46,232 nt of DNA. Origin: an uncultured Bacteroidota bacterium (GTDB taxonomy: Bacteria; Bacteroidota; Bacteroidia; NS11-12g; UBA955). A program made the translations under genes and the position numbers. The DNA lies in the NCBI GenBank assembly GCA_937867025.1, contig CALMKH010000098.1, positions 1 to 46,232 on the forward strand, in the 5' to 3' direction. The first letter of the stretch is position 1. Each line of letters opens with the position of its first letter. Positions 9,718 to 21,030 of the stretch are shown piece after piece. Below the pieces are notes generated by a model. The model was given only the letters and a program-made list of their open reading frames with translations, was not told the origin of the DNA and did no database searches.

Positions 9718-11829
9718 ATGTCACGCGATTTAAAATATACAAGAAATATAGGCATTGCCGCGCACATTGATGCAGGTAAGACTACCACCACTGAGCGTAT
9801 CCTTTATTACGCCGGTGTGAATCACAAAATTGGTGAAGTGCATGATGGCGCTGCTACAATGGACTGGATGGCACAGGAGCAGGAAAGAGGTATCACCATT
9901 ACTTCTGCCGCTACCACTGTGTTCTGGAAATACAGGAACAATACATACCATATCAATATTATAGATACCCCGGGTCACGTGGATTTCACTGTTGAGGTGA
10001 ACCGTTCACTCCGTGTACTTGACGGCCTGGTATTCCTTTTCAGCGCCGTGGATGGCGTTGAGCCGCAATCAGAAACCAACTGGAGGCTTGCCAATAATTA
10101 TCATGTACCAAGGATCGGTTTCGTCAATAAGATGGATCGTTCAGGTGCAGATTTCCTCAATGTGGTAAAACAGGTCAGGGATATGCTCGGCAGCAATGCA
10201 GTTCCCCTGCAGTTACCAATCGGTGCTGAGGATAATTTCAAGGGAGTTGTCGACCTGATTAATTTCAGGGGAATGGTGTGGAACGAAGAAGACAAAGGCA
10301 TGACTTACAAGGAAGTTCCTATTCCTGAAGACATGATGGAGGAAGCTACCGAGTGGAGAGAAAAACTTCTCGAGGCAGTTTCTGAATACGATGATAAACT
10401 GATGGAGAAATTCTTCGAGGATCCGAATACAATTACCGAAAGGGAAATACTGGATGCCTTGAGGGCTGCCTGCCTGGACATGAAAATTGTTCCAATGGTA
10501 TGCGGATCTTCATTCAAGAACAAAGGTGTGCAAACCATGCTCGACCTTGTTATGGAACTGATGCCGAGTCCTCTCGATAAAAAAGAGATCATCGGAACAA
10601 ATCCTGACACCGAAGAAGAAGTAAAACGCAAACCTGATTACAGCGAGCCATTTACAGCGCTTGCTTTCAAAATCGCCACCGATCCTTATGTGGGCCGCCT
10701 GGCATTTATGAGAGCTTATGCTGGCAAACTGGATGCAGGTTCATATGTATTGAATACAAGAAGCGGCAATAAGGAAAGGATTTCCCGCATATTCCAGATG
10801 CACGCCAACAAGCAGAACCCTATTGAGTTCCTGGGTGCCGGCGATATCGGTGCTGCGGTGGGATTCAAGGATATCAAGACCGGCGATACACTTTGTGATG
10901 AAAAACATCCTATAGTGCTCGAGTCCATGGTATTCCCTGAGCCGGTGATCGGTCTGGCGATAGAACCTAAAACCCAGGCTGACATTGACAAGCTGGGTGT
11001 AGGATTGAGCAAACTCGCCGAAGAAGATCCGACCTTCCGGGTGAAGACAGACGAAGAAACCGGTCAGACAGTTATCTCCGGTATGGGTGAGCTGCACCTT
11101 GAGATCATCGTGGACAGGCTGAAAAGGGAGTTTAAGGTGGAAGTGAACCAGGGCGCACCTCAGGTGGCTTATAAAGAAGCTATCAAAGGACGTGTTACCC
11201 ACAGGGAAACCTTTAAGAAACAAACAGGTGGCCGCGGTAAATTCGCTGATATCCAGTTTGAGCTTTCACCGGTTGATCCTGACTTTACAGGCGAGGGCCT
11301 GCAATTTGTAAACGAAGTTGTCGGTGGAGCAATTCCACGCGAATATATTCCTTCTGTTCAGAAAGGATTTGCCGAAGCAATGAAAAACGGCGTATTGGCC
11401 GGATATTCGATCGACAAGATGAAAGTAAGGTTGTTTGACGGGTCTTTCCACGCGGTGGACTCTGACTCCCTTTCATTCGAGATCTGTGCTAAATCCGCTT
11501 TCAGGGAAGCTGCTCCAAAAGCGCAGCCTATACTTCTCGAGCCAATTATGAAGCTGGAAGTTTTAACTCCCGCTGATTACATGGGTGATGTGCAGGGCGA
11601 CCTGAACAGGAGAAGAGGTATGCTGGAAGGTATTGACGAAAGGGCCGGTTCACAGGTGATAAAAGCCAAGGTGCCGCTGTCCGAAATGTTTGGATATGTA
11701 ACAACCTTGCGTACCATCACTTCAGGAAGGGCTTCATCAACGATGGAATTTGATCACTACGAAGAAGTTCCACGTGCAATGGCCGAGGAAGTAATTAAAA
11801 AAGTAAAAGGACAAAAAGCTAACGCATAA
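9718..11829 (+). CDS. fusA: Elongation factor G
   Basis: [37 protein letters not shown]; 703 aa. Confidence 0.98.
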   Translation: MSRDLKYTRNIGIAAHIDAGKTTTTERILYYAGVNHKIGEVHDGAATMDWMAQEQERGITITSAATTVFWKYRNNTYHINIIDTPGHVDFTVEVNRSLRVLDGLVFLFSAVDGVEPQSETNWRLANNYHVPRIGFVNKMDRSGADFLNVVKQVRDMLGSNAVPLQLPIGAEDNFKGVVDLINFRGMVWNEEDKGMTYKEVPIPEDMMEEATEWREKLLEAVSEYDDKLMEKFFEDPNTITEREILDALRAACLDMKIVPMVCGSSFKNKGVQTMLDLVMELMPSPLDKKEIIGTNPDTEEEVKRKPDYSEPFTALAFKIATDPYVGRLAFMRAYAGKLDAGSYVLNTRSGNKERISRIFQMHANKQNPIEFLGAGDIGAAVGFKDIKTGDTLCDEKHPIVLESMVFPEPVIGLAIEPKTQADIDKLGVGLSKLAEEDPTFRVKTDEETGQTVISGMGELHLEIIVDRLKREFKVEVNQGAPQVAYKEAIKGRVTHRETFKKQTGGRGKFADIQFELSPVDPDFTGEGLQFVNEVVGGAIPREYIPSVQKGFAEAMKNGVLAGYSIDKMKVRLFDGSFHAVDSDSLSFEICAKSAFREAAPKAQPILLEPIMKLEVLTPADYMGDVQGDLNRRRGMLEGIDERAGSQVIKAKVPLSEMFGYVTTLRTITSGRASSTMEFDHYEEVPRAMAEEVIKKVKGQKANA

Positions 11830-11836
11830 TACAGTA

Positions 11837-12145
11837 ATGGTAACACAGAAAATAAGAATCAAATTGCGTTCACACGATCATAACCTGATTGACAAGTCAG
11901 CAGAGAAGATCGTTAAATCGGTAAAGGCTACCGGCGCCGTTGTAAGCGGTCCCATTCCCCTGCCGACCAATAAGAAGATCTTTACAGTGTTAAGGTCTCC
12001 GCACGTGAACAAAAAAGCCAGGGAACAGTTCCAGCTGTGCTCTTACAAGCGTCTCCTGGATATCCACAGTTCCACAGCCAAGACTGTAGAGGCGTTGATG
12101 AAATTAGAACTTCCAAGTGGTGTTGACGTTGAAATTAAAGTATAA
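11837..12145 (+). CDS. rpsJ: 30S ribosomal protein S10
   Basis: [51 protein letters not shown]. Confidence 0.98.
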   Translation: MVTQKIRIKLRSHDHNLIDKSAEKIVKSVKATGAVVSGPIPLPTNKKIFTVLRSPHVNKKAREQFQLCSYKRLLDIHSSTAKTVEALMKLELPSGVDVEIKV

Positions 12146-12151
12146 CAGATT

Positions 12152-12769
12152 ATGGTAGGATTAATCGGTAAAAAAATAGGAATGACCAGCATCATCGGTT
12201 TGAATGGTGCCAAAATCGGTTGTACAGTGGTACAGGCCGAACCCAATATTATTTCCCAGATAAAGACTGAGGAAAAAGAAGGATATAATGCACTCCAGAT
12301 ATCTGCCATTGAGCTGAAGGAAAAGCATTCCAACGCCGCAGCCATCGGGCACTTTGCAAAGGCAAATTCGAAGCCAATGAAAATGTCCCATGAGTTCCGT
12401 GTGGAAAAGGTTCAGGGAAATGTAGGCGACAGGGTTGATGTAACCATTTTCGCTGACGGTGATTTCGTGGATATCATCGGTACCTCAAAAGGTAAAGGTT
12501 TCCAGGGTGTTGTTAAAAGGCACAATTTTAACGGTGTAGGTCCTTCTACCCACGGTCAGCACGACAGGCAGAGGGCCCCGGGTTCAGTAGGTTCGTCTTC
12601 TTACCCTTCAAAAGTGTTCAAGGGTTTGAGAATGGCCGGAAGAATGGGCGGAAAAAGGGTTAAGAACATCAATGCGCAAATCCTGAAGGTTGTGCCTGAG
12701 CAAAACCTCCTGATCATTAAAGGAGCGATTGTAGGTCACAACGGTTCAATCATTGTAATAGAAAAATAA
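12152..12769 (+). CDS. rplC: 50S ribosomal protein L3
   Basis: MVGLIGKKIGMT, GKGFQGVVKRHNFNG, GRMGGKRVKN. Confidence 0.98.
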   Translation: MVGLIGKKIGMTSIIGLNGAKIGCTVVQAEPNIISQIKTEEKEGYNALQISAIELKEKHSNAAAIGHFAKANSKPMKMSHEFRVEKVQGNVGDRVDVTIFADGDFVDIIGTSKGKGFQGVVKRHNFNGVGPSTHGQHDRQRAPGSVGSSSYPSKVFKGLRMAGRMGGKRVKNINAQILKVVPEQNLLIIKGAIVGHNGSIIVIEK

Positions 12770-12772
12770 GAA

Positions 12773-13399
12773 ATGGAACTGAAAGTAGTAACAATCAATG
12801 GAAGTGAGACAGGCAAGACTGTCGAATTACCTAAAGATATATTCGGTATGGCTCCGAACGACCATGCCATTTACCTGGATGTGAAACAATACCTGGCTCA
12901 CCAGAGGCAGGGTACTCACAAAACCAAGGACAAGGCTGATGTACACTACAGTACCAGGAAGATCAAACGTCAGAAAGGTACCGGAGGCGCACGTGCAGGA
13001 AGCATCAAGTCTGGTGTGTTTGTAGGAGGAGGAAGGATCCACGGACCGCGTCCGAAAGATTATACCTTCAAGCTGAACAAAAAGCTGAAAAAGCTTGCCA
13101 GGGTATCTGCGCTTTCTTATAAAGCCTCAACAAATAACATCATTGTTCTCGACAGTTTGACTTTTGATAAACCAAACACCAAGACATTCATTTCCGTACT
13201 GAACAATCTGAAGCTGAATGACCAGAGGGTTTTATTCGTGACGCCTGAACTGAATAAGAATGTGTACCTGAGCGGAAGAAACCTGCCTAAGGCCCATACC
13301 ATGCAGGCATCAGAAATCAATACATACCAGATATTGAAAGCTAAAACCCTTGTATTGGTGAACGACTCGATAGAAGTAATTAAACAAACATTGAATTAA
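12773..13399 (+). CDS. rplD: 50S ribosomal protein L4
   Basis: RQGTHKTKDKADVHYSTRKIKRQKGTGGARAGS; position between L3 and L23. Confidence 0.98.
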   Translation: MELKVVTINGSETGKTVELPKDIFGMAPNDHAIYLDVKQYLAHQRQGTHKTKDKADVHYSTRKIKRQKGTGGARAGSIKSGVFVGGGRIHGPRPKDYTFKLNKKLKKLARVSALSYKASTNNIIVLDSLTFDKPNTKTFISVLNNLKLNDQRVLFVTPELNKNVYLSGRNLPKAHTMQASEINTYQILKAKTLVLVNDSIEVIKQTLN

Positions 13400-13403
13400 G
13401 ATT

Positions 13404-13691
13404 ATGTCAGTATTAATCAAACCGCTGATAACAGAAAAGATGACGATGCTTACGGATAAGAGGAAGCAATACGGTTTCGTATGCCTCAGGTCCGCAACAA
13501 AGACAGAGATAAAAGCCGAGATCGAAAGGGTATATAATGTGGAAGTTGAATCGATCAATACCATTGTTACCACCCCTAAGCGCAAGAGGAACAGGCGTAC
13601 AGGACAGGTAACAGGTAGGACCAATATCTACAAGAAAGCAATTTGTAAGTTGAAAGATGGTCAAGAAATTGACTTTTACGAAAATATTTAA
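13404..13691 (+). CDS. rplW: 50S ribosomal protein L23
   Basis: [30 protein letters not shown]. Confidence 0.97.
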   Translation: MSVLIKPLITEKMTMLTDKRKQYGFVCLRSATKTEIKAEIERVYNVEVESINTIVTTPKRKRNRRTGQVTGRTNIYKKAICKLKDGQEIDFYENI

Positions 13692-13696
13692 AGAAA

Positions 13697-14533
13697 ATGC
13701 CAGTTAAAAGACTTAGACCGATAACACCGGGAACGCGATTCAGAATTGCAAATGCGTTTGCAGAACTTACAGCATCAGAGCCTGAAAAGAGCCTGACTGT
13801 ATCATTGTCTAAATCCGGTGGAAGAAACAACCAGGGTAAGATGACCATGCGCTATATAGGTGGCGGTCATAAGAGGAAATACCGTATCATCGATTTCAAG
13901 AGGGATAAGCATGGTGTACAGGCTGAAGTAAAGACCGTAGAGTACGATCCTAACCGTTCAGCTTTCATCTCCCTGCTGGAATACGCTGATGGCGAAAAAA
14001 GGTATATCCTTTGCCCTCACGGCCTGAAGGTTGGCCAGAAACTGAATTCAGGAACAGGTGTAGTGCCTGATCTGGGTAATACTCTGCCATTGTCAGAGAT
14101 ACCGCTGGGATCCATCATACACAATATCGAAATGGCTCCGGGCCAGGGCGGTAAAGTGTGCAGGAGTGCAGGTTCATATGCTCAGCTTACGTCAAAAGAC
14201 GGAAAGTATGCGGTTGTTAAGCTGCCAAGCGGTGAAACAAGGTTGATCCTTGCCGCATGTTCTGCCACCATTGGTTCGGTGTCAAACCCTGACCATAACC
14301 TGGAGAACTATGGTAAGGCCGGCAGAAGCAGGTGGCTGGGCAGGCGTCCGAGAACACGTCCTGCAGCAATGAACCCTGTAGATCACCCGATGGGTGGTGG
14401 CGAGGGCCGTTCAAAGGGCGGACAGCCAAGGTCAAGGACCGGTATCTACTCACAAGGTCAGAAAACGCGCGATACCAAAAAGAGCTCGAACAGATATATA
14501 ATAGAACGTAGAAAAGGAAAAAGAAATAAATAA
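13697..14533 (+). CDS. rplB: 50S ribosomal protein L2
   Basis: [48 protein letters not shown]. Confidence 0.98.
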   Translation: MPVKRLRPITPGTRFRIANAFAELTASEPEKSLTVSLSKSGGRNNQGKMTMRYIGGGHKRKYRIIDFKRDKHGVQAEVKTVEYDPNRSAFISLLEYADGEKRYILCPHGLKVGQKLNSGTGVVPDLGNTLPLSEIPLGSIIHNIEMAPGQGGKVCRSAGSYAQLTSKDGKYAVVKLPSGETRLILAACSATIGSVSNPDHNLENYGKAGRSRWLGRRPRTRPAAMNPVDHPMGGGEGRSKGGQPRSRTGIYSQGQKTRDTKKSSNRYIIERRKGKRNK

Positions 14534-14799
14534 TGGCAAGGTCACTTAAAAAAGGTCCCTTCATCGACTGGAAACTCGACGAGAAAGTTACCAAGATGAA
14601 CGAAACCAAGAAGAAAGCAGTAATCAAGACATGGAGCAGAAAATCCATGATTGCACCGGATTTTGTGGGTCACACTTTCGCCGTGCATAATGGCAACAAG
14701 TTTATCCCTGTTTACGTAACGGAGAACATGGTAGGCCATAAACTTGGTGAATTTGCACCTACAAGGACATTTAAAGGACACGGAGGCAACAATAAATAA
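14533..14799 (+). CDS. rpsS: 30S ribosomal protein S19
   Basis: [28 protein letters not shown]. Confidence 0.98.
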   Translation: MARSLKKGPFIDWKLDEKVTKMNETKKKAVIKTWSRKSMIAPDFVGHTFAVHNGNKFIPVYVTENMVGHKLGEFAPTRTFKGHGGNNK

Positions 14800-14804
14800 A
14801 CAGT

Positions 14805-15179
14805 ATGGAATCAGTAGCAGTATTAAAAAATTGCCCTTTATCTCCACGTAAAATGAGACTGGTGGTAGACCAGATCAGGGGACAGAAGGTTGAGAAAGCT
14901 CTCAATATTCTCCAGTTCAGCCAGAGAAGGTATTATGCCATCTATGTTGAGAAGCTGCTCAAATCAGCGATCAGCAACTGGGAACAGAAGAACCAGGGCA
15001 GCAAAGCCGATGAGAGCAATATCGTTGTATCATCTGTTTTCGTTGACGGAGCCGTTGTTGCAAAGAGGATGAGGACCGCTCCCCAGGGACGTGCCTACAG
15101 GATACGCAAGCGTTTCAGCCATATAACAATCAAGGTTGACAGCATAACAAAAAACGAAAACCAAATAGCAGAAGCATAA
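14805..15179 (+). CDS. rplV: 50S ribosomal protein L22
   Basis: NCPLSPRKMRLVVDQIRG, MRTAPQGRAYRIRKRFSHI. Confidence 0.97.
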   Translation: MESVAVLKNCPLSPRKMRLVVDQIRGQKVEKALNILQFSQRRYYAIYVEKLLKSAISNWEQKNQGSKADESNIVVSSVFVDGAVVAKRMRTAPQGRAYRIRKRFSHITIKVDSITKNENQIAEA

Positions 15180-15182
15180 TTA

Positions 15183-15968
15183 ATGGGACAAAAAATAAAT
15201 CCAATATCGCTTAGATTAGGCATCATCAGGGGATGGGAAAGCAACTGGTACGGCGGAAAGAATTTTGCCGACAAGCTGGCCGAAGATGAAAAGATCCGCA
15301 AATACTTATATGTGCGTATCCCAAGGGGCGGCATGTCCAAGATTGTTATCGAAAGGACCATCAAAAGGATTATCATAACCATCCATACTGCCAAGCCCGG
15401 TATCGTTATAGGCAAAGGCGGAGCTGAGGTTGACAAAATCAAGGAAGAGTTGAAGAAGATATCGAAAAAAGATGTTCAGATCAACATATTTGAGATCAAG
15501 AGACCTGAGCTGGATGCCAAGCTGGTGGCCGAAACCATCTGTCAGCAGATCGAAGGCCGTGTAAGCTACAAGAGGGCTGTGAAGCAAGCGCTTGGCAATA
15601 CCATGAGAATGGGTGCCGACGGCATCAAGGTAAGCATCTCTGGCAGGTTGAACGGTGCTGAAATAGCCCGTGCCGAGAAATATAAGGAAGGAAGAACCCC
15701 ATTACACACCCTGCGTTCTGATATTGATTACGCACTGGGAGAGGCATTGACCGTATATGGAAAAATAGGTGTTAAGGTGTGGATATGCAGAGGCGAGGTT
15801 TATGGAAAACGCGACCTTTCCCTGAATGCAGGATCCGACAGGGGACCAAAGAGGGATGAAAGGCCGGCCAATGACAACAGGCGTGGCGGAAGGCGCGAAG
15901 GCCGTGAAGGCGGAAGAGGTCCGGGCGGCGATAACAGAGGTGGAGACAGAAGGAGGAGGGATAATTAA
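15183..15968 (+). CDS. rpsC: 30S ribosomal protein S3 with Arg/Gly-rich C-terminal tail
   Basis: [36 protein letters not shown]; tail [30 protein letters not shown]. Confidence 0.98.
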   Translation: MGQKINPISLRLGIIRGWESNWYGGKNFADKLAEDEKIRKYLYVRIPRGGMSKIVIERTIKRIIITIHTAKPGIVIGKGGAEVDKIKEELKKISKKDVQINIFEIKRPELDAKLVAETICQQIEGRVSYKRAVKQALGNTMRMGADGIKVSISGRLNGAEIARAEKYKEGRTPLHTLRSDIDYALGEALTVYGKIGVKVWICRGEVYGKRDLSLNAGSDRGPKRDERPANDNRRGGRREGREGGRGPGGDNRGGDRRRRDN

Positions 15969-16012
15969 GAATTATAAGCGAAAGCAAATAACAATAAAAG
16001 GAAGAATTAGAC

Positions 16013-16432
16013 ATGTTAAGTCCAAAGAGAACCAAATTCAGAAAACAGCATAAAGGCAAAATCAAAGGTCTTGCAACAAGGGGACACCGCCTGAGCTTCG
16101 GTACTTTCGGTTTGAAAAGTATGGAACAGTCATGGATCACAGCCAGGCAGATAGAAGCAGCGAGGGTTGCCCTGACCAGGTTCATGAAAAGGGAAGGCCA
16201 GGTATGGATCAGAATATTCCCTGACAAACCTATCACCAAGAAACCAGCCGAAGTGCGTATGGGTAAGGGTAAGGGAGCTCCGGAATACTGGGTTGCCATC
16301 GTTAAGCCCGGAACCATTATGTTTGAAGTAACAGGTGTTCCTGCAGCTGTGGCTGAAAGAGGAATGTACCTGGCAGCTCAGAAGCTTCCTGTATCAACTA
16401 AATTCGTAATTAAACCTGATTATACAGAATAA
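16013..16432 (+). CDS. rplP: 50S ribosomal protein L16
   Basis: [31 protein letters not shown]. Confidence 0.98.
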   Translation: MLSPKRTKFRKQHKGKIKGLATRGHRLSFGTFGLKSMEQSWITARQIEAARVALTRFMKREGQVWIRIFPDKPITKKPAEVRMGKGKGAPEYWVAIVKPGTIMFEVTGVPAAVAERGMYLAAQKLPVSTKFVIKPDYTE

Positions 16433-16659
16433 TGAAACACAGGGAAATAAAAGAACTTCCAACCAAAGAGCTGGTTGAGAGGTATAAAGAAGAAAAAGTA
16501 AAACTTACCAAGGTAAAGTTTAACAACGCTGTGGCAAGGATAGAGCAGCCGCATAAGCTGAAACAGTCGAGGAAAATCATCGCAAGGATGCTTACCGAGA
16601 TGAATTCACGCAGGATAGAGAATGAATTAAAGGCCACAGAGAATAAAGACGAAAAGTAA
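16432..16659 (+). CDS. rpmC: 50S ribosomal protein L29
   Basis: [22 protein letters not shown]; position after L16. Confidence 0.95.
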   Translation: MKHREIKELPTKELVERYKEEKVKLTKVKFNNAVARIEQPHKLKQSRKIIARMLTEMNSRRIENELKATENKDEK

Positions 16660-16660
16660 A

Positions 16661-16921
16661 ATGGAACAAACCAGAAACTCAAGGAAAGAAATCGTTGGCC
16701 GTGTGACCAGCAACGGGATGAACAAATCCATTGTTGTAGCTTTAGAAACTAAAGTGAAACACCCGAAGTATGGTAAATACTTTAAGAAGACCAAGAAGTT
16801 TTATGCTCATGATGAAAAGAATGAGTGTAATATCAATGATATAGTAAAAATCATGGAAACCAGGCCACTTAGCAAGCTTAAGTGCTGGAGACTTGTAGAA
16901 ATAGTAGAAAGGGCAAAATAA
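16661..16921 (+). CDS. rpsQ: 30S ribosomal protein S17
   Basis: [43 protein letters not shown]. Confidence 0.98.
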   Translation: MEQTRNSRKEIVGRVTSNGMNKSIVVALETKVKHPKYGKYFKKTKKFYAHDEKNECNINDIVKIMETRPLSKLKCWRLVEIVERAK

Positions 16922-17289
16922 TGATACAAACAGAAAGTCGTTTAAAAGTAGCTGATAACAGCGGTGCAAAGGAAGTTCTCTGCATCAGGGTGCTTGGCGG
17001 AACCAGGAGGCGTTACGCTTCGGTTGGTGACAAGATCGTCGTGGCCATCAAGTCTGCGCTGCCTTCCGGCGGTGTGAAAGCCGGTACTGTTTCAAAAGCA
17101 GTTATCGTCAGGGTCAAGAAAGAAATTAAAAGGCCTGACGGCTCATATATCAGGTTTGATGAGAACTCATGCGTGTTGCTCAACAACTCGGATGAACCAA
17201 GGGGAACCCGTATTTTCGGTCCTGTTGCAAGGGAACTGCGTGAAAAACAGTTCATGAAGATCATATCATTGGCTCCTGAAGTTTTATAA
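16921..17289 (+). CDS. rplN: 50S ribosomal protein L14
   Basis: [27 protein letters not shown]; start trimmed from ORF start 16882 to ATG 16921. Confidence 0.98.
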   Translation: MIQTESRLKVADNSGAKEVLCIRVLGGTRRRYASVGDKIVVAIKSALPSGGVKAGTVSKAVIVRVKKEIKRPDGSYIRFDENSCVLLNNSDEPRGTRIFGPVARELREKQFMKIISLAPEVL

Positions 17290-17307
17290 GCGTTAATATA
17301 GAAGGAA

Positions 17308-17655
17308 ATGAAAACGAAGAAAAATTCGCACGAAACTGCTAAGATACACATCAAGAAGGGTGATACCGTGATGCAGATCGCAGGCAAGATAACCGATAAC
17401 AAGAATACCGGGAAGGTACTTGTTGTCTATAAAAAATCCTACAGGGCCCTGGTAGAAGGTCTGAACATCATTTCACGCCATACCAAGCCGAACTCAGCCA
17501 ACCCTAACGGCGGTATCATTAAAAAAGAGGCACCTATACATATTTCCAACCTGATGGTTGTGGAGAATGGTGCGGTGACCAGGATAGGAAGAAAAGAAAA
17601 CGATAAAGGAAAATTACAAAGATATTCAGTAAAATCTGGTGATTTTATCAAATAA
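17308..17655 (+). CDS. rplX: 50S ribosomal protein L24
   Basis: IKKGDTVMQIAGKITDNKNTGKVL, GGIIKKEAPIHISNLM. Confidence 0.96.
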   Translation: MKTKKNSHETAKIHIKKGDTVMQIAGKITDNKNTGKVLVVYKKSYRALVEGLNIISRHTKPNSANPNGGIIKKEAPIHISNLMVVENGAVTRIGRKENDKGKLQRYSVKSGDFIK

Positions 17656-17668
17656 ATAAAGCAAGTAA

Positions 17669-18217
17669 ATGTCGTATATACCAAATTTAAAGAGAAAATT
17701 CACTGAAAGCGTTATTCCGCACATGATGCAGAAATTTGCATATAAAAATGTGATGGAGATACCAAAGCTTCAGAAGATATGCCTGAACCAGGGTGTTGGT
17801 GCTGCAGTTAATGATAAGAAGCTTATCGATGCTGCGGTTGATGAAATGTCAAGGATATCAGGTCAGAAAGCACAGGCTACCGTTTCCAAGAAGGATATCA
17901 GTAACTTCAAGCTTAGGGCCAAGATGCCGATTGGTGCGAGAGTAACACTGCGCCAGGACAACATGTATGAATTCCTCGAACGCCTTATTTCCATTGCGTT
18001 GCCCCGTGTACGCGATTTCCAGGGTCTGGAAGTGAAAGGTTTTGATGGCAGGGGTAACTATACCATGGGTATCAGCGAACAGATTATTTTCCCTGAAATC
18101 GATATTGACAAGACCAACAGGATATCAGGTATGGACATCACTTTCGTGACTACTGCAAAAACCGATGAGGAGTGTCTCGAAATGTTAAGGGCTTTTGGTT
18201 TACCGTTTAAAAAATAA
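17669..18217 (+). CDS. rplE: 50S ribosomal protein L5
   Basis: [45 protein letters not shown]. Confidence 0.98.
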   Translation: MSYIPNLKRKFTESVIPHMMQKFAYKNVMEIPKLQKICLNQGVGAAVNDKKLIDAAVDEMSRISGQKAQATVSKKDISNFKLRAKMPIGARVTLRQDNMYEFLERLISIALPRVRDFQGLEVKGFDGRGNYTMGISEQIIFPEIDIDKTNRISGMDITFVTTAKTDEECLEMLRAFGLPFKK

Positions 18218-18228
18218 AAAAACAGAAC

Positions 18229-18498
18229 ATGGCAAGAGAAGCAATAAAAGCGAGAGAGCTGAAAAAGGAAAGACTGGTTGCAAAATATGCTGAAAAGCGC
18301 AAGCAACTGAAGGAAGCCGGCGACTATATAGGTCTCCAGAAACTTCCAAGGAGTTCTTCAAAGGTACGTCTCCGCAACAGGTGTAAATTAACCGGAAGAC
18401 CAAGGGGATACATCAGTGTCTTCGGTTTATGCAGGAACCAATTCCGCGAACTGGCCTCAGCAGGCAAGATCCCGGGAGTAACAAAATCAAGCTGGTAA
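18229..18498 (+). CDS. rpsN: 30S ribosomal protein S14
   Basis: 89 aa; [40 protein letters not shown]. Confidence 0.98.
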   Translation: MAREAIKARELKKERLVAKYAEKRKQLKEAGDYIGLQKLPRSSSKVRLRNRCKLTGRPRGYISVFGLCRNQFRELASAGKIPGVTKSSW

Positions 18499-18513
18499 TA
18501 AAAAAAAAGAAAA

Positions 18514-18912
18514 ATGACTGATCCAATAGCAGATTACTTAACACGTTTAAGGAATGCCTTACAGGCTAAACACAGGATTGTAGAGATCCCGGCCTCCAAT
18601 ATCAAGAGGGCGATGACAAAAGTGTTGTTCGAAAAAGGGTATATCCTGAACTATAAGTTTGAAGAAACAGATAACAAACAGGGTGTTATCAAGCTGGCGT
18701 TGAAATACGATCCGCTGTCAAAACAGCCTGCCATCAGGGAATTAAGGAGAGTGAGCAAGCCCGGTTTAAGGAAATACGCTCCGGCAGATAACCTGCCAAG
18801 GGTGATCAACGGTCTGGGAATTGCTATTCTTTCCACTTCCAAGGGTGTAATAACAGATAAAGAAGCCAAAACATTGAACGTAGGCGGCGAAGTATTGTGC
18901 TACGTGTCATAA
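18514..18912 (+). CDS. rpsH: 30S ribosomal protein S8
   Basis: [43 protein letters not shown]. Confidence 0.98.
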   Translation: MTDPIADYLTRLRNALQAKHRIVEIPASNIKRAMTKVLFEKGYILNYKFEETDNKQGVIKLALKYDPLSKQPAIRELRRVSKPGLRKYAPADNLPRVINGLGIAILSTSKGVITDKEAKTLNVGGEVLCYVS

Positions 18913-18930
18913 AAAACAAGAAAAAAGAAC

Positions 18931-19488
18931 ATGTCAAGAATAGGTAAAGCCCCGATAAGTATTCCTGCAGGAGTAGATATAAAGGTCTCTGCGGATAATG
19001 TGGTAACTGTGAAAGGCCCTAAAGGTGAATTGCACCAGCCGGTAAAGCCTGATTTCAAGGTGGAGCTGAACAACGGTGTTCTCACCATTCAGCGCCCAAA
19101 CGACGAAAAGGCCAATAAAGCCCTGCACGGCCTGTACCGCTCACTCCTCAACAACAATGTGAAGGGTGTGACTACAGGACACGCTACAAGGCAGGAACTT
19201 GTGGGTGTGGGTTATAAAGCCACTAACTCAGGACAGATATTGGACCTTTCAATAGGATATTCACACAGGATCATGCTTGAAGTGCCAAAGGAAATCAAGT
19301 TGTCTACCGTGACTGAAAAAGGACAGAACCCGACCATCATCATGGAGAGCGCCGACAAGCAACTGCTTGGCCAGGTAGCAGCCAAGATCAGGTCATTCCG
19401 CAAGCCTGAGCCGTATAAAGGTAAAGGTATCAGGTTCACCGGTGAGCAACTGAGAAGAAAAGCAGGTAAATCAGCATCTAAAAAATAA
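18931..19488 (+). CDS. rplF: 50S ribosomal protein L6
   Basis: [36 protein letters not shown]. Confidence 0.98.
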   Translation: MSRIGKAPISIPAGVDIKVSADNVVTVKGPKGELHQPVKPDFKVELNNGVLTIQRPNDEKANKALHGLYRSLLNNNVKGVTTGHATRQELVGVGYKATNSGQILDLSIGYSHRIMLEVPKEIKLSTVTEKGQNPTIIMESADKQLLGQVAAKIRSFRKPEPYKGKGIRFTGEQLRRKAGKSASKK

Positions 19489-19499
19489 TTAGAAAGACA

Positions 19500-19853
19500 A
19501 TGAGCAATTTTAAAACCGAAAGGAGATTAAAGATCAAGCGCAGGGTGTCAGGAAGCATAGTGACTTCGGCCGAGCGTCCACGCCTCGTGGTTTTCCGCAG
19601 CAATTCAGAAATATATGCGCAGATCGTTGATATCAGCAACAAAACCATATGTTCTGCCAGCAGCCTTGAGAAAGATCTCAGCGGATTGAAGGAAACCAAT
19701 ATGGCCAAGGCTTCCCTTGTGGGAAAAAGGATCGCTGAAAAAGCAAAATCCCTTGGAATCGAAAAAGTAGTGTTTGACAGGAACGGTTTCCTGTACCACG
19801 GAAGGATCAAGAACCTGGCAGACGGAGCCAGGGAAGGAGGCTTACAATTTTAA
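19500..19853 (+). CDS. rplR: 50S ribosomal protein L18
   Basis: [59 protein letters not shown]. Confidence 0.97.
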   Translation: MSNFKTERRLKIKRRVSGSIVTSAERPRLVVFRSNSEIYAQIVDISNKTICSASSLEKDLSGLKETNMAKASLVGKRIAEKAKSLGIEKVVFDRNGFLYHGRIKNLADGAREGGLQF

Positions 19854-19865
19854 CAAAAGAAAAAC

Positions 19866-20387
19866 ATGTCGACAAATAGCAATATAAAACGCGTAAGACA
19901 ATCAGAGCTGGAACTCAAGGAAAAGGTAGTTGCAGTGAACCGTGTTGCCAAGGTGACCAAAGGCGGACGTACCTTTACCTTTACAGCCATTGTGGTGGTG
20001 GGTGACGGTAACGGCATAGTGGGTAACGGTCTGGGTAAAGCCGGTGAAGTAACCGATGCGATCCAGAAAGCTATAGAGGATGCAAAAAAGAACCTTGTGA
20101 AAGTGCCTATCCTCAACGGGACAGTACCTCACGAACAGATCGGCAAATTCGGCGGCGGCAATGTATTTATCAAGCCTGCATCCCACGGTACCGGTGTAAT
20201 TGCCGGTGGTGCGATGCGTGCAGTTCTTGAAAGTGCTGGCGTACACGACGTGCTTGCGAAATCCAAGGGCTCTTCCAACCCGCACAACGTGGTAAAGGCC
20301 ACTCTCGATGCTTTGTCCAAGCTCAGGGACCCTTACACCGTTTCCAAACAAAGGAACATTAATTTAAAGAAAGTATTTAACGGATAA
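19866..20387 (+). CDS. rpsE: 30S ribosomal protein S5
   Basis: [35 protein letters not shown]. Confidence 0.98.
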   Translation: MSTNSNIKRVRQSELELKEKVVAVNRVAKVTKGGRTFTFTAIVVVGDGNGIVGNGLGKAGEVTDAIQKAIEDAKKNLVKVPILNGTVPHEQIGKFGGGNVFIKPASHGTGVIAGGAMRAVLESAGVHDVLAKSKGSSNPHNVVKATLDALSKLRDPYTVSKQRNINLKKVFNG

Positions 20388-20391
20388 TATT

Positions 20392-20571
20392 ATGGCTAAG
20401 ATAAGAGTTACCAAAATTCGTAGTACCATCGGACAATCCGAGAGAGTAGAGAAAAACATGGAGGCTTTGGGCCTTAAAAAGATCAACAGCTCAAATGAAC
20501 TTGAAGTAACTCCTCAGATTCTGGGCATTGTCAGGAAAGTTAACCATTTAGTAAAAGTAGAAAATATTTAA
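20392..20571 (+). CDS. rpmD: 50S ribosomal protein L30
   Basis: Short ORF absent from the supplied track. Manual translation: MAKIRVTKIRSTIGQSERVEKNMEALGLKKINSSNELEVTPQILGIVRKVNHLVKVENI*. Between rpsE and rplO. Confidence 0.96.
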   Translation: MAKIRVTKIRSTIGQSERVEKNMEALGLKKINSSNELEVTPQILGIVRKVNHLVKVENI

Positions 20572-20572
20572 G

Positions 20573-21028
20573 ATGGATTTAAGCACATTAAAACCTGCAG
20601 AAGGTTCGACTAAAAATAGCAAAAGGATAGGCAGGGGTCAGGGTTCCGGTAGGGGAGGCACTTCTACAAGGGGACATAAAGGCGCCCAGAGCCGCAGCGG
20701 TAATTCCCGCAAGAAAGGTTTTGAAGGCGGACAGATGCCCTTGCAAAGGCGTATTCCTAAAGGTGGATTCAAGAACTTCAACCGTAAGGAACTGGCTTCC
20801 ATTAACCTGGATGTGCTGCAAAATCTTGCTGATAAAAAAGGACTGGCTGTGATCAATCACGAAACCCTCGTGGCTAATCACCTGGTTAACAAGAGGGAGT
20901 ATTACAAGATACTCGGACGTGGCGAATTAAAAGCCAAACTCGAGGTGCATGCTCACGGATTCTCGGAATCCGCCAAAAAGGCCATCGAGGATAAAGGAGG
21001 TTCAACAACCCTAATAACCATTTACTGA
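20573..21028 (+). CDS. rplO: 50S ribosomal protein L15
   Basis: KRIGRGQGSGRGGTSTRGHKGAQSRSG, GFEGGQMPLQRRIPKGGF. Confidence 0.98.
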   Translation: MDLSTLKPAEGSTKNSKRIGRGQGSGRGGTSTRGHKGAQSRSGNSRKKGFEGGQMPLQRRIPKGGFKNFNRKELASINLDVLQNLADKKGLAVINHETLVANHLVNKREYYKILGRGELKAKLEVHAHGFSESAKKAIEDKGGSTTLITIY

Positions 21029-21030
21029 GA

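Noticed and set aside
14217-14648. 143-aa - strand ORF antisense to rplB/rpsS
   Set aside because: Antisense to highly conserved ribosomal protein genes; no motif.
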